Below, piece by piece: positions 1 to 8,381 of a stretch of DNA of 31,334 nt. The translations under genes and the position numbers were made by a program. Under the pieces are notes generated by a model. That model was not told where the DNA came from and made no database searches. It saw nothing but the letters and a program-made list of their open reading frames with translations. Where the stretch lies: NCBI GenBank assembly GCA_035689185.1, contig DASSLY010000030.1, positions 1 to 31,334 on the forward strand, in the 5' to 3' direction. Each line of letters starts with the position of its first letter. Position 1 is the stretch's first letter. This stretch comes from DASSLY01 sp035689185. Lineage in GTDB: Bacteria; Actinomycetota; Actinomycetes; Actinomycetales; Dermatophilaceae.

Positions 1-1249
1 CGTGGGCGAACAGGCCCAGCCGCCCGAAGCTCACCACCCCGGGGACCCCGGCGGTGGCGGCCAGCCGCTGCCGGTAGCCGAGGTCGAAGACCGGGTACAC
101 CGCGGGCAGCCGGACCACCGTCGACCCGGTCAGCCGCACCGGCGGCAGGTCCGCGTCGCGGAGCGTCCGCTGCACCAGCTGCACCAACCTCGCGTCGGCG
201 GCGCCCCAGACCTGGTCGCCGACGTCGCACGGGATCTCCGCGCAGACGACGCTGCGCTCGGACGGGTCGTCGGGGCTGTCCCGGTAGTTCTTCGGCTCGC
301 TCAGCCGGGTCACCGGGGTGGCGCCGCTCGGCAGGTAGTGCGCGTCATACGGGGTCCAGCGCTCACCGCCGTGGACCAGGTAAACCAGGACCATCGCCCG
401 CAGCCGCAGCGGGTCGGCTGCCGGCCGGCCGGCCAGACCGGCCAGCGCGGTCACCGGAAGGGTGGAGAAGCACAGCGGCGCCCGCAGGATCGCCCCGTCG
501 GCGAGCCGGACCTCCACGGTGCCCGGCCGGGCGGCCAGCCGGGCGACCTCGGCGCCGAGCCGGACGTCGGCCCCGGCGCCGGCCGCGGCCGCGGCGACCG
601 CCTCGCTGACCTGGCCGAACCCCCGCGCGGGATAGAAGAACATCCGTCCCTGCTCGGTGCCCCGGCCGGCCCGGCCCCCGCGCAGCAGCCGGGCGGCGAC
701 CTTCGCCGGCGAGTCGGCCGAGACCCGCACCCGGGCCTGGTCGGCATGGATGCGTTCCCCCGGCAACCCCCACAGCTTGCGCGCGAACGGGTCGTACAGC
801 TCGTCATACACCGCCGGTCCCAGCCCCGCCCGCAGGTATGCCGCGTAGGTCTCCTCCCGCGCCCGCCGCAGCGGGGCGGTGAGCGCGTCGCGCACGATCG
901 CGGCCGCCAGCCGTGGCGGCAAGGCGCGCGCCAGCTCGACCGGACGCAGCGGGAAGCCGACCCAGCGGCCGGCCAACCGGAGCCGGCCGTGCCGGGGACG
1001 CAGCTGCAAATCCGGGCCAAGCAACTCCGCGATGTCGGCGAGCACGCGCGCGTCGGTGCTCGGGTGCAGCCGGTGGCTGCCCAGGTCGACCCGCTGGCCG
1101 GCGACCTCGAACGAGGCGGACAGCCCGCCCACCCTGGCGGCGCGCTCCAGCACCGTGACCGCGAGTCCCCGGCGGGCCGCCTGCCAGGCGGCGGCAAGTC
1201 CGGCCGGGCCGGCGCCCAAGACGAGCAGGTCGCAGTCGTGACTGGGCAT
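1..1249 (-). CDS. FAD-dependent oxidoreductase, phytoene-desaturase/UDP-galactopyranose-mutase-like (3' end cut by window)
   Basis: The reading frame opens with ATG at 1249 and runs off the left edge after about 416 codons, so the C-terminus is missing. The N-terminus MPSHDCDLLVLGAGPAGLAA is a classic Rossmann FAD-binding motif (GxGxxG, residues 12-17). It is followed by LERAARVGGLSASF and DLGSHRLHP, as in flavin amine oxidase/protoporphyrinogen oxidase/phytoene desaturase families. DPFARKLWGLPGERI and RLSEPKNYR are typical of the UDP-galactopyranose-mutase-like branch of these proteins. The substrate cannot be told from sequence. It is probably a cytosolic or membrane-associated flavoenzyme. 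Codon use matches the neighbours. A CAAAAT hexamer lies 5 nt before the ATG, so the mRNA may be leaderless. It diverges from the CHAT cassette across a 90-bp region rich in inverted repeats. The family call is firm; the role is unknown. Confidence 0.85.
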   Translation of the reverse strand, partial: MPSHDCDLLVLGAGPAGLAAAWQAARRGLAVTVLERAARVGGLSASFEVAGQRVDLGSHRLHPSTDARVLADIAELLGPDLQLRPRHGRLRLAGRWVGFPLRPVELARALPPRLAAAIVRDALTAPLRRAREETYAAYLRAGLGPAVYDELYDPFARKLWGLPGERIHADQARVRVSADSPAKVAARLLRGGRAGRGTEQGRMFFYPARGFGQVSEAVAAAAAGAGADVRLGAEVARLAARPGTVEVRLADGAILRAPLCFSTLPVTALAGLAGRPAADPLRLRAMVLVYLVHGGERWTPYDAHYLPSGATPVTRLSEPKNYRDSPDDPSERSVVCAEIPCDVGDQVWGAADARLVQLVQRTLRDADLPPVRLTGSTVVRLPAVYPVFDLGYRQRLAATAGVPGVVSFGRLGLFAH

Positions 1250-1259
1250 GCTTGATTTT

Positions 1260-1297
1260 GCCTGGCGATGGCTGCGCCAGGCTCAGTACCATGAGCC
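1260..1297. promoter_or_regulatory. Two overlapping inverted repeats in the divergent promoter region of the CHAT cassette
   Basis: GCCTGGCG (1260-1267) pairs perfectly with CGCCAGGC (1275-1282) across 7 nt. It is interlocked with GGCTCA (1280-1285) and TGAGCC (1292-1297), separated by 6 nt. They sit between the start of the oxidoreductase (1249, minus) and the first CHAT gene (1340, plus), and the first repeat touches the likely -10 of the oxidoreductase. This position suits a repressor site for one or both genes. No regulator gene is adjacent, and I know no family by this motif. Confidence 0.45.
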
Positions 1298-1339
1298 CGT
1301 CGCGGGCGGGTATGCCCTTCCCCGCGGGCAGGCAAGCAG

Positions 1340-3409
1340 ATGGAGTACCTCGACTTCGACGTCGTCATCGAGCCCCGCGAGGAGAACCTGCGCACGCGGG
1401 TGCAAGCCTCGCCGTTCGGCATGCCGGAGTGGGACTTCGTGTTTCCCTTCTCCGACGAGGACTTCGAGCAGTTCATCCGCCACGTCGGCCCCACCCGCTC
1501 GGACCGCAGGCTGATCGGCACGGCCGGCTCGACCGATGTCCAGGAGTTCGGCAGCCAGCTGTTCGCCGCGGCGTTCGGCGGGCAGGTCGGTGTCACGCTG
1601 CAACGCAGCCTGGACGAGGCTCGCCGGCAGCAGATGGGGTTGCGGCTGAGGCTGCGCATCGCGGAGAACAGCGCGATGCAGGAGGTGCCGTGGGAGTTCC
1701 TGTACTCCGAGGGCTGGGGCCGGTACCTGGCCATGTCCGTGCGGACTCCGCTGGTCCGGTTCATCGACCTCCCCGAGCCGGTCGAGCCGCTGCGGGTCGT
1801 TCCGCCGTTGCGGGTGCTGGTGAGCGTGTCCCAGCCGGCCGGGGTGCAGCAGCTCCAGGCCGCCGACGAGGTCGCCAAGCTGCACCAGGCCACCGCCCAG
1901 CTCCAGGCGGACGGCATGCTGGAGCTGGCGGTCGAGGAGCACACGAGCTTCGGCGCCCTGCTGAGGCAGCTGAACCGGGCACAGCAGCAGGGGCGTCCGG
2001 TCCACGTGCTGCACTTCATCGGCCACGGCACCTTCGACCGCGCGAGCGGGGCAGGCGCCCTGGTCCTGGAGGACGACCACGGCGGGCGCAGGGACGTCAC
2101 CGGGCACGACCTGGCCATGGTGCTGCACGACTACACCAGCCTTCGCCTTGCGGTGCTCAACACCTGCGAGGGCGCCCGCACCTCGCGGCGCAACCCCTTC
2201 GGCGGCGTGGCGCAGAGTCTCGTGCGCCAGGGGGTGCCCGCCGTCCTGGCCATGCAGTTCCCGGTCACCGATGTGGCGGCGCGCAACTTCGCCGAGGAGT
2301 TCTACACCGAGCTCGCCTTCGGCAGTCCGGTGGACACCGCCACCGCCAAGGGCCGGCAGGCCGTGTTCGCCACCGACAACGCCGTGGAGTGGGCGACGCC
2401 GGTGCTCTACCTGCGGTCCCCGGACGGACACGTCTTCGACCTGCCCGCCCCGCAGCTGGAGGCCTGCCCGGCTCCGGTCGCACCGCAACCTCAGGTCGTG
2501 GCCGCACCGGCCCAGCCGGACGCCGCCGCCGGCGACCCGCCGGCCGCGGGCCCCGGCGGCGCGCCGTTCACAGTGGGCACGCCCATCGTCGACCCGCGGC
2601 AGTTCTTCGGCAGGTACGCGCAGGTTCGCCGGATCCTGGGCAAGCTGCGGGTCCCCCCGTTGCAGAACACCGCCATCGTCGGTCCGCGACGCAGCGGGAA
2701 GACGTCGATGCTGCGACACCTGCGCGACCTCGCCCAGGTCGACCGGGCCACGCTGCGGCCCACCCAGCAGGGCTACGTCCTGGACGGCTTCGCCGGTCAC
2801 CGGTTCCTGACGGTCGACTTCCAGCACCCGGGCTACCGCACCCGGGAGGGACTGACCGGGCGGCTCCTGCAGCAGCTCGGCGTTGACCCGGGCGGCCCCG
2901 TCGGCCTGGCGGCCTTCTACGACGCGATGACCGAGCACCTGAACCGGCCCACCGTCGTGCTCATGGACGAGGTCGGGGTGGCCATGCAGCGCTACGGGTC
3001 GGAGTTCGACGACGAGTTCTGGGACGCGCTGCGGTCGCTGGCCTCCAGCGACGCGGGCCGCAACCTGGCCTTCGTCCTAGCCACCCACGACCAGCCGTAC
3101 GTCCTTGCCGCCGTGAACAACTACGCGTCGCCGTTCTTCAACATCATCGGCTACACCGCGGAGCTGAGGCCGTTCACCGAGGAGGAGGCGCTGGAGCTGG
3201 TCGCCGGCTCGCCGGTGCCACTGCCCGAGCCGGAGGTCCGGTGGGCGCTGGCTGCCAGCCAGGGATGGCCGGTCGTGCTGCAGGTCCTCTGCCGGGAGCT
3301 GACGACCGCGGTGGAGGACGGCGGACCCGACCCGGGCTGGCGGGACAGGGCCCTGGAGCAGGCCCACGCCTTCACCATGGACCTGCCCGGCTTCGGTAAC
3401 CCCCCGTGA
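1340..3409 (+). CDS. CHAT-domain (caspase-like) protease fused to STAND-type P-loop ATPase, catalytically intact
   Basis: The 689-residue product has two modules. Residues 1-360 are a CHAT domain with the N-terminal extension common in actinobacterial members (YLDFDVVIE...RVQASPFG). The putative catalytic His229 sits in HFIGHGTFD and Cys276 in VLNTCEGAR, the caspase-like dyad. A Pro/Ala-rich linker (about 375-410) leads to an AAA/STAND NTPase starting at FFGRYAQVRRI. Its Walker A is GPRRSGKTS (G448-S456) and its Walker B is VVLMDEVG (D543-E544), with ATHD as a sensor-like motif after it. STAND proteins usually oligomerise on sensing a trigger; CHAT proteases then cut partner proteins. No substrate is evident nearby. 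The ATG at 1340 is preceded by only a weak purine stretch. The GTG of the next gene overlaps this stop (GTGA), so the two are probably made together. No transmembrane segments are seen. Defence or stress signalling is inference. Confidence 0.88.
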   Translation: MEYLDFDVVIEPREENLRTRVQASPFGMPEWDFVFPFSDEDFEQFIRHVGPTRSDRRLIGTAGSTDVQEFGSQLFAAAFGGQVGVTLQRSLDEARRQQMGLRLRLRIAENSAMQEVPWEFLYSEGWGRYLAMSVRTPLVRFIDLPEPVEPLRVVPPLRVLVSVSQPAGVQQLQAADEVAKLHQATAQLQADGMLELAVEEHTSFGALLRQLNRAQQQGRPVHVLHFIGHGTFDRASGAGALVLEDDHGGRRDVTGHDLAMVLHDYTSLRLAVLNTCEGARTSRRNPFGGVAQSLVRQGVPAVLAMQFPVTDVAARNFAEEFYTELAFGSPVDTATAKGRQAVFATDNAVEWATPVLYLRSPDGHVFDLPAPQLEACPAPVAPQPQVVAAPAQPDAAAGDPPAAGPGGAPFTVGTPIVDPRQFFGRYAQVRRILGKLRVPPLQNTAIVGPRRSGKTSMLRHLRDLAQVDRATLRPTQQGYVLDGFAGHRFLTVDFQHPGYRTREGLTGRLLQQLGVDPGGPVGLAAFYDAMTEHLNRPTVVLMDEVGVAMQRYGSEFDDEFWDALRSLASSDAGRNLAFVLATHDQPYVLAAVNNYASPFFNIIGYTAELRPFTEEEALELVAGSPVPLPEPEVRWALAASQGWPVVLQVLCRELTTAVEDGGPDPGWRDRALEQAHAFTMDLPGFGNPP

Positions 3410-6300
3410 GCCAGGCGTCCGGGTTCACGGTGCCCGAGCCGCGGGGGGAGTTCTACGACTTCGACCTGCTGCTGGAGTCGGTCCGCGGCGAGTGGTACAC
3501 CCGGGTGATGGCCTCGCCGGCCGGCGTCACCTCGGCCCGGTCGCCGACCATGTCCAAGGTCGCGGCGATGGTCGACGCCGACCTGCTCGCATTCGGTGCC
3601 TTCGACCCTCCCGGCATGCGGGATCTGTCGCGTTCGCGGGACCGGCACGCCCTGGAACGCATCGGTGGCCGGCTCTTCGACGCCCTGCTGCCCGGTGAGC
3701 TCCGCTCCACCTACCTGGACAGCGTGAGCTACGCCGCGAGCGCCGGCCGCGGCCTGCGACTGAACATCCGCACGGCCGAGCCGGCGCTGGCGGGAATCCC
3801 GTGGGAGCTCTGCCACGCCGACGAGCTCGGCCGGCACCTCACCCTGTCCCGGCAGACCCCGGTCATCAGGGCCGTGCCGGTCCGGCACCTGAAGTCCCAG
3901 GCGATGCGGCGGCCGGTGCTGAACGCGCTCGTCGTCGACCTGCTCAGGCAACTCGGCGACCGCACCTGGGGTGACGCCGTCGCCATGGATCTGTCCGCGG
4001 CCCAGCCCGGGAGCCTAACTTGCACGCTGCTCCGCGGAGCCGAGGTCGTCGAGCTGCAGCGCGAGCTGGTCCATGCCGAGACCGACCTCATCCACCTGGC
4101 CGGCACTGTCTCGCGAGACGAGGACACCGGCGAACCGACACTGGAGTTCAAGGCGTCTGGTGCGGTCGAACACCGACGGGAACGCTGGCAGCCGGTGCCC
4201 GTGGGCGCGTTGCGGGCGGCGCTGGGCGACTGGCCCGGGCTCGGAGTCGTCACACTGCACCCGGAACCCGGCGCCGGAGATCCCCTCCGGCGGCTGGCGG
4301 CCGAGCTGGCGGTCGGCATGGTGCACGCGGGGGCTCCCGCCGTCGTCGCGATGCTGCACCCGGCCGACGGGCCCACGTCGGCCCAGCTGCTGTGCGAGCT
4401 CGACTGCGCGCTGGCCAGCGGCTACGCCCTCGACGTGGCCGTGGCGGAGGCGCGCAAGGCCGCCTACGCCGAGGACGCCTCCTCGCCGTGGTGGGCTCCC
4501 GCGATCTTCCTGGGGATCGGCGACGCCCCCAAGGGGGCGTTCGACCTCGAGCTGCTCACCACCAGGCTCACCAGCCCGCGCAGCGCCCCGCCGCAGCGGA
4601 GCAGCGGCGGGCCGCCGCCTCCGGCCTGGCCGGGCTACCTGCCGCCCCCCCGTTCGGGAGGGGGGTCGAGCAAGCCGGCCAAACCGCCGAAGCCGTCGGC
4701 GCAGCCGCAGCCCAAGGCCTCGCCGGCTCCCCCCGCCCCCGTCCCGCGGGGCGGGTCGCTCTCCCGGCTGCGCGACCGAGTGATGGACTGGCTGACCAGC
4801 CGGGAGGACCCGGGACTCACGGCGCTCAACTCCTGCCGGACGGTCGAGCAGATCGCGGGGGCGGCCGACGCCACCGCACGGGAGGGGTGGACGGACGCCT
4901 TCGACCTGCGGCGGCCCTTCGTCACCGTCGCCAGCGACGTCGCGGCCGCCCTGGCCAACGACAGCACGCAGGCCCGCCGGGACGCCCTGCTCGGGGTCGA
5001 GACCCGGCTGCAGGTCCTGACCGAGGACTACCACCGGCTGGCGCTACTGCCCAGCACTGCCGGCAGCGCCGAGTACGACGCCGAGGTCGCGGCCATGGTG
5101 TCGGTGGCCGGCCGCTGGTCCGAGGTCGTGACCCGGGCCGTGCGGCGGCTGGAGGCGGAGGTCGAGCGGCTGCAGGAGATCGAGTCCCCGTATGTCGTGG
5201 GCATGCCGCTGCGGGAGGAGCAGCCGGTCTTCGTCGGCCGGCAGGACCTCAGCCGTCGGCTGGAGCGGCTGCTGCCCCTACCGGTGACCCCCGCCCTGTT
5301 GCTCTACGGCCAGCGCCGGATGGGCAAGACCTCGCTGATGTACAACCTGGGACGGTTCCTGCCGAGCACCGTGGTGCCGATGTTCGTCGACCTGCAGGGC
5401 CCGCCGGCGCAGGCGGACAGCGAGGGCGCCTTCCTGTTCCACCTGGCCAGCGCCATGAGCGCGTCAGCCCGGCAGAGCCGGCGCGGCATGGCCATCGACC
5501 CGCCACCCCGGGAGGCGTTCTCGGTGGAGCCTTTCGGCCGCTTCTACCAGTGGGTGGACGAGGTGCAGCGTCGCCTCGGCGACCGCACCGGGCTGCTGAT
5601 GCTGGACGAGTTCGAGGCGCTGGAGCGGGCCTTCGCCGCGGGGCGCATCGACGCCGACGCGGTCCTGGGGATGCTTCGCCATCTGATCCAGCACCGGCCG
5701 CGGCTGAAGGTGCTGCTGGCCGGCTCGCACTCCCTGGACGCCTACACCAACTGGTCGACGTACCTCATCAATGTCCAGGTCCTCAAGGTCGGCTATCTCG
5801 CCCGGGACGAGGCGCTGAGCCTGATCCAGCAGCCCGTGCCCGGCTTCCCGCTGCGATACGACCCGTCCGCCGCCGAGCTGGTGCTGTCACTCACCCGTGG
5901 GCACCCGTTCCTGCTGCAGCTGATGTGCTCGGAGATCGTGGCGCTGAAGAACGAGCAGCCGCCGTCCCGGCGCCGCCACGCCACCGAGGACGACGTCCTC
6001 GCGGCGGTCGACGGCACGCTGAGCAGCGGCGGGATGTACTTCCACGACGTGCAGCAGAACCAGGTCTCGGGCGCGGCCCTGCCGGTGCTGCGGGCCATCG
6101 CCCGGGCTGCGGCCACGGGCAGCGTCTCACGGGCGGCCATCGAGGCAGACCTGGGCCTCGCCGCAGACGTCGCCGCAGGCCTCGCCGCGGCCGAGCTGGA
6201 CCGGGCCCTCGCCCAGCTGGTGGAGCGGGACCTGGTCGAGCAGGTCGGCGGCGGATACCGCGTCCAGGTCGAGCTGATCCGGCGCTGGTTCGCCCGCTGA
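3406..6300 (+). CDS. CHAT-like pseudoprotease with STAND-type ATPase and winged-helix-like C-terminus
   Basis: This 964-residue paralogue of the preceding gene starts at GTG 3406, overlapping its stop by 4 nt. Residues 12-385 follow the same plan: YDFDLLLE...RVMASPAG, then IPWELCHADELGRHLTLSRQTP matching VPWEFLYSEGWGRYLAMSVRTP upstream. However, the GHG histidine site reads HLAGTVS (Thr234) and the NTCEG cysteine site reads TLHPE (His285), so it should not be a protease. A Pro/Ser/Lys-rich linker (about 395-450) and a helical stretch (about 460-600, with REEQPVFVGRQDLSRRLERLL at its end) precede the NTPase. Walker A is GQRRMGKTS (G635-S643) and Walker B is LLMLDEFEAL (D734-E735). The end (about 885-964, SRAAIEADLGLA...LVERDLVEQVGGGYRV) looks like a winged helix. 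It is likely the sensor, adaptor or regulatory partner of the active CHAT protein. Its linker contains a C7 tract at 4645-4651 and a G6 tract at 4660-4665. Confidence 0.85.
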   Translation: MSQASGFTVPEPRGEFYDFDLLLESVRGEWYTRVMASPAGVTSARSPTMSKVAAMVDADLLAFGAFDPPGMRDLSRSRDRHALERIGGRLFDALLPGELRSTYLDSVSYAASAGRGLRLNIRTAEPALAGIPWELCHADELGRHLTLSRQTPVIRAVPVRHLKSQAMRRPVLNALVVDLLRQLGDRTWGDAVAMDLSAAQPGSLTCTLLRGAEVVELQRELVHAETDLIHLAGTVSRDEDTGEPTLEFKASGAVEHRRERWQPVPVGALRAALGDWPGLGVVTLHPEPGAGDPLRRLAAELAVGMVHAGAPAVVAMLHPADGPTSAQLLCELDCALASGYALDVAVAEARKAAYAEDASSPWWAPAIFLGIGDAPKGAFDLELLTTRLTSPRSAPPQRSSGGPPPPAWPGYLPPPRSGGGSSKPAKPPKPSAQPQPKASPAPPAPVPRGGSLSRLRDRVMDWLTSREDPGLTALNSCRTVEQIAGAADATAREGWTDAFDLRRPFVTVASDVAAALANDSTQARRDALLGVETRLQVLTEDYHRLALLPSTAGSAEYDAEVAAMVSVAGRWSEVVTRAVRRLEAEVERLQEIESPYVVGMPLREEQPVFVGRQDLSRRLERLLPLPVTPALLLYGQRRMGKTSLMYNLGRFLPSTVVPMFVDLQGPPAQADSEGAFLFHLASAMSASARQSRRGMAIDPPPREAFSVEPFGRFYQWVDEVQRRLGDRTGLLMLDEFEALERAFAAGRIDADAVLGMLRHLIQHRPRLKVLLAGSHSLDAYTNWSTYLINVQVLKVGYLARDEALSLIQQPVPGFPLRYDPSAAELVLSLTRGHPFLLQLMCSEIVALKNEQPPSRRRHATEDDVLAAVDGTLSSGGMYFHDVQQNQVSGAALPVLRAIARAAATGSVSRAAIEADLGLAADVAAGLAAAELDRALAQLVERDLVEQVGGGYRVQVELIRRWFAR

Positions 6301-6375
6301 CCCCGGCCACCTCGCGTGCGGCGGACGCCGGCGACCCGGCCGTCCCGGCACGTCGGCAGTGGGATGAGAACTGGG

Positions 6376-6408
6376 CTGACAGACGTTGTTACTGGTGAGT
6401 AGCATATT
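6376..6408 (+). promoter_or_regulatory. Possible promoter of the acyl-CoA dehydrogenase gene
   Basis: This AT-richer stretch between 6376 and 6415 stands out in a GC-rich setting. CTGACA at 6376-6381 could be a -35 element and CATATT at 6403-6408 a -10, but the 21-nt spacing is long. The -10 assignment is more convincing than the -35. The overlap with the paired operator supports a regulated promoter here. Confidence 0.4.
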
Positions 6409-6427
6409 GTTGTTACTCACGGGTAAC
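6388..6427. promoter_or_regulatory. Paired operator (inverted repeat of GTTACT-type elements) upstream of fadE
   Basis: GTTACTGGTGAGTA (6388-6401) and TACTCACGGGTAAC (6414-6427) are inverted copies matching at 12 of 14 positions, separated by 12 nt. Each arm is itself roughly palindromic (TACT...AGTA; TTAC...GTAA), so two sites about 24 bp apart on one DNA face are likely. They flank the AT-rich candidate -10 and lie 26 nt upstream of the GTG start. This is the layout of a TetR-type lipid-responsive repressor; the family is inferred, and no regulator gene is present nearby. Confidence 0.6.
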
Positions 6428-6453
6428 CCCCGCTGACCAGCCAAGGAGCCGAC

Positions 6454-8346
6454 GTGGGCCACTACAAGAGCAACCTGCGTGACCTGGAGTTCAACCTGTT
6501 CGAGGTCTTCGGCCGCCAGCAGGTGCTGGGCAGCCCGCCATACCAGGACTTCGACCCCGAGACGGCCCGGGACATCCTGCACGAGGTGGCCCGGCTGGCC
6601 GAGCACGAGCTCGCGGACAGCCTGCTGGACTCCGACCGCTGCCCCCCGGCATACGACCCGGCGACCCGCTCGGTGACCCTGCCCGAGTCGTTCAAGCGCT
6701 CCTTCCGGGCCTACCTGGACGGTGACTGGGGTCGGCTGGACACGCCCGGGGAGCTGGGCGGCTTCGTCATCCCGCCGTCGCTGCGCTGGGCGGTCGGTGA
6801 GATGGTGCTCGGCTCCAACCCGGCGGTGCACATCTACTCCTCCGGGTTCGCCTTCGCCAAGGTGCTCTACCAGCTCGGGACGCCGGCGCAGCAGCGGCTG
6901 GCGGAGCTGATGGTGCAGCGCCAATGGGGTTCGACCATGGTCCTGACCGAGCCGGATGCCGGCTCCGACGTCGGCGCCGGCCGGACCAGGGCCGTGCAGC
7001 AACCGGACGGCACCTGGCACATCACCGGGGTGAAGCGGTTCATCACCTCCGGGGAGGCCGACATCTTCGACAACATCGTCCACTTCGTCCTGGCCCGCCC
7101 GGTCGGCGCCGGCCCGGGCACCAAGGGGCTGTCGCTGTTCCTCGTCCCGAAGTTCGCGGTCGACCTGGAGACCGGCGAGCTCGGCGAACGCAACGGGGTC
7201 TACGCGACCAATGTCGAGCACAAGATGGGGCTGAAGGTCTCCACCACCTGCGAGCTGACCTTCGGCGACCGCGCGCCGGCGGTGGGCACCTTGATGGGCG
7301 GGGTCCACGACGGCATCGCGCAGATGTTCAAGATCATCGAGTTCGCCCGGATGATGGTGGGCACGAAGGCGATCGCCACGCTGTCCAGCGGATACCTGAA
7401 CGCCCTGGAGTACGCCAAGACCCGGGTCCAGGGGGCCGACCTGACCCAGCTGGCGGACAAGACGGCGCCGCGGGTCACCATCACCCACCACCCCGACGTG
7501 CGGCGCTCGCTGATGTTGCAGAAAGCGTATGCCGAGGGGTTGCGTGCGCTGGTCATCTACACCGCGTCGCAGCAGGACACCGTCGACCGCGCCCAGCTGC
7601 TCGCGTCCGACGACGGTGCCGGCTCGAACGCCCCGGCGGTCGTCGACCCCGACGTCGACCCCGACGTCGACATGGCCCGCCGGGTGAACGACCTGCTGCT
7701 GCCGCTGGTCAAGGGCGTCGGGTCGGAGCGGGCCTGGGTGCTGCTCGGCACTGAGTCGCTGCAGACCTTCGGCGGGTCCGGGTTCCTGCAGGACTACCCG
7801 GTCGAGCAGTACGTCCGGGACGCCAAGATCGACACCCTCTACGAGGGCACGACGGCGATCCAGGGGATGGACTTCTTCTTCCGCAAGATCGTCCGCGACC
7901 GCGGCGAGGCGCTGCGGCACCTGTCGACACAGATCCAGGAGTTCGCCAAGGACGTTGGCGGCACCGGGACGCTGCTGGTCGAGCGCGAGCTGCTGGGCAA
8001 GGCGGCCGACGACGTCTCGGGCATCCTCGGGTTCATGGTGGGCGCGCTGGCCCAGGCGGACCCGGCCAAGGGCGGCGACCCGGTGAACGTCTACAAGGTG
8101 GGCCAGAACACCACCCGGCTGCTGCTCGCCTGCGGTGACCTGGTCGTCGGCTGGCTGCTGCTGCGCCAGGCCGAGGTCGCGTTGGCGGCGCTAGGCCGCT
8201 CGTCAGCGGACCGGGCCTTCTACCAGGGCAAGGTGGCCGCGGCGTCATACTTCGCCAAGACCGTGCTGCCGAAGATCGCCGCCGAGCGCCAGATCGCCGA
8301 GACGACGGACAACGCCCTCATGGACCTGCCCGAGGACGCGTTCTGA
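6454..8346 (+). CDS. fadE5: Acyl-CoA dehydrogenase, FadE5-like long form
   Basis: The 630-residue flavoenzyme oxidises acyl-CoA to trans-2-enoyl-CoA in the first step of beta-oxidation. The opening GHYKSNLRDLEFNLFEVFG is the signature of the mycobacterial FadE5 group, which is longer (about 610 aa) than short-chain enzymes because of an N-terminal extension and an extra C-terminal domain. TMVLTEPDAGSDVGAG is the flavin/substrate-binding segment and Glu464 in YEGTTAIQG is the expected catalytic base. GTG at 6454 is supported by AAGGAG at 6443-6448, 5 nt upstream. A 12-bp direct repeat encodes PDVDPDVD (around 7645-7672). It is monocistronic, faces a convergent nitrilase gene, and is controlled by the paired palindromes upstream. 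The exact chain-length preference is unknown; FadE5 itself accepts a broad range. Confidence 0.93.
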   Translation: MGHYKSNLRDLEFNLFEVFGRQQVLGSPPYQDFDPETARDILHEVARLAEHELADSLLDSDRCPPAYDPATRSVTLPESFKRSFRAYLDGDWGRLDTPGELGGFVIPPSLRWAVGEMVLGSNPAVHIYSSGFAFAKVLYQLGTPAQQRLAELMVQRQWGSTMVLTEPDAGSDVGAGRTRAVQQPDGTWHITGVKRFITSGEADIFDNIVHFVLARPVGAGPGTKGLSLFLVPKFAVDLETGELGERNGVYATNVEHKMGLKVSTTCELTFGDRAPAVGTLMGGVHDGIAQMFKIIEFARMMVGTKAIATLSSGYLNALEYAKTRVQGADLTQLADKTAPRVTITHHPDVRRSLMLQKAYAEGLRALVIYTASQQDTVDRAQLLASDDGAGSNAPAVVDPDVDPDVDMARRVNDLLLPLVKGVGSERAWVLLGTESLQTFGGSGFLQDYPVEQYVRDAKIDTLYEGTTAIQGMDFFFRKIVRDRGEALRHLSTQIQEFAKDVGGTGTLLVERELLGKAADDVSGILGFMVGALAQADPAKGGDPVNVYKVGQNTTRLLLACGDLVVGWLLLRQAEVALAALGRSSADRAFYQGKVAAASYFAKTVLPKIAAERQIAETTDNALMDLPEDAF

Positions 8347-8369
8347 CCCGCAGGCCGGCCGCTGCGCGG

Positions 8370-8381
8370 CGGCTATAGCCG
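8370..8381. terminator. Short palindrome between convergent stops
   Basis: The 12-bp palindrome CGGCTATAGCCG contains the stop of the minus-strand nitrilase gene and lies 24 nt beyond the fadE stop. With the adjacent GCCGC-TGC-GCGGC hairpin (8358-8370) it could end transcription from both sides. No T-tract is present, so intrinsic termination is uncertain. Confidence 0.3.

Noticed and set aside
6127..7920. A 597-codon minus-strand frame opposite the end of the CHAT pseudoprotease and fadE
   Set aside because: It overlaps two well-supported genes completely, lacks homology features and shows shadow-frame composition.
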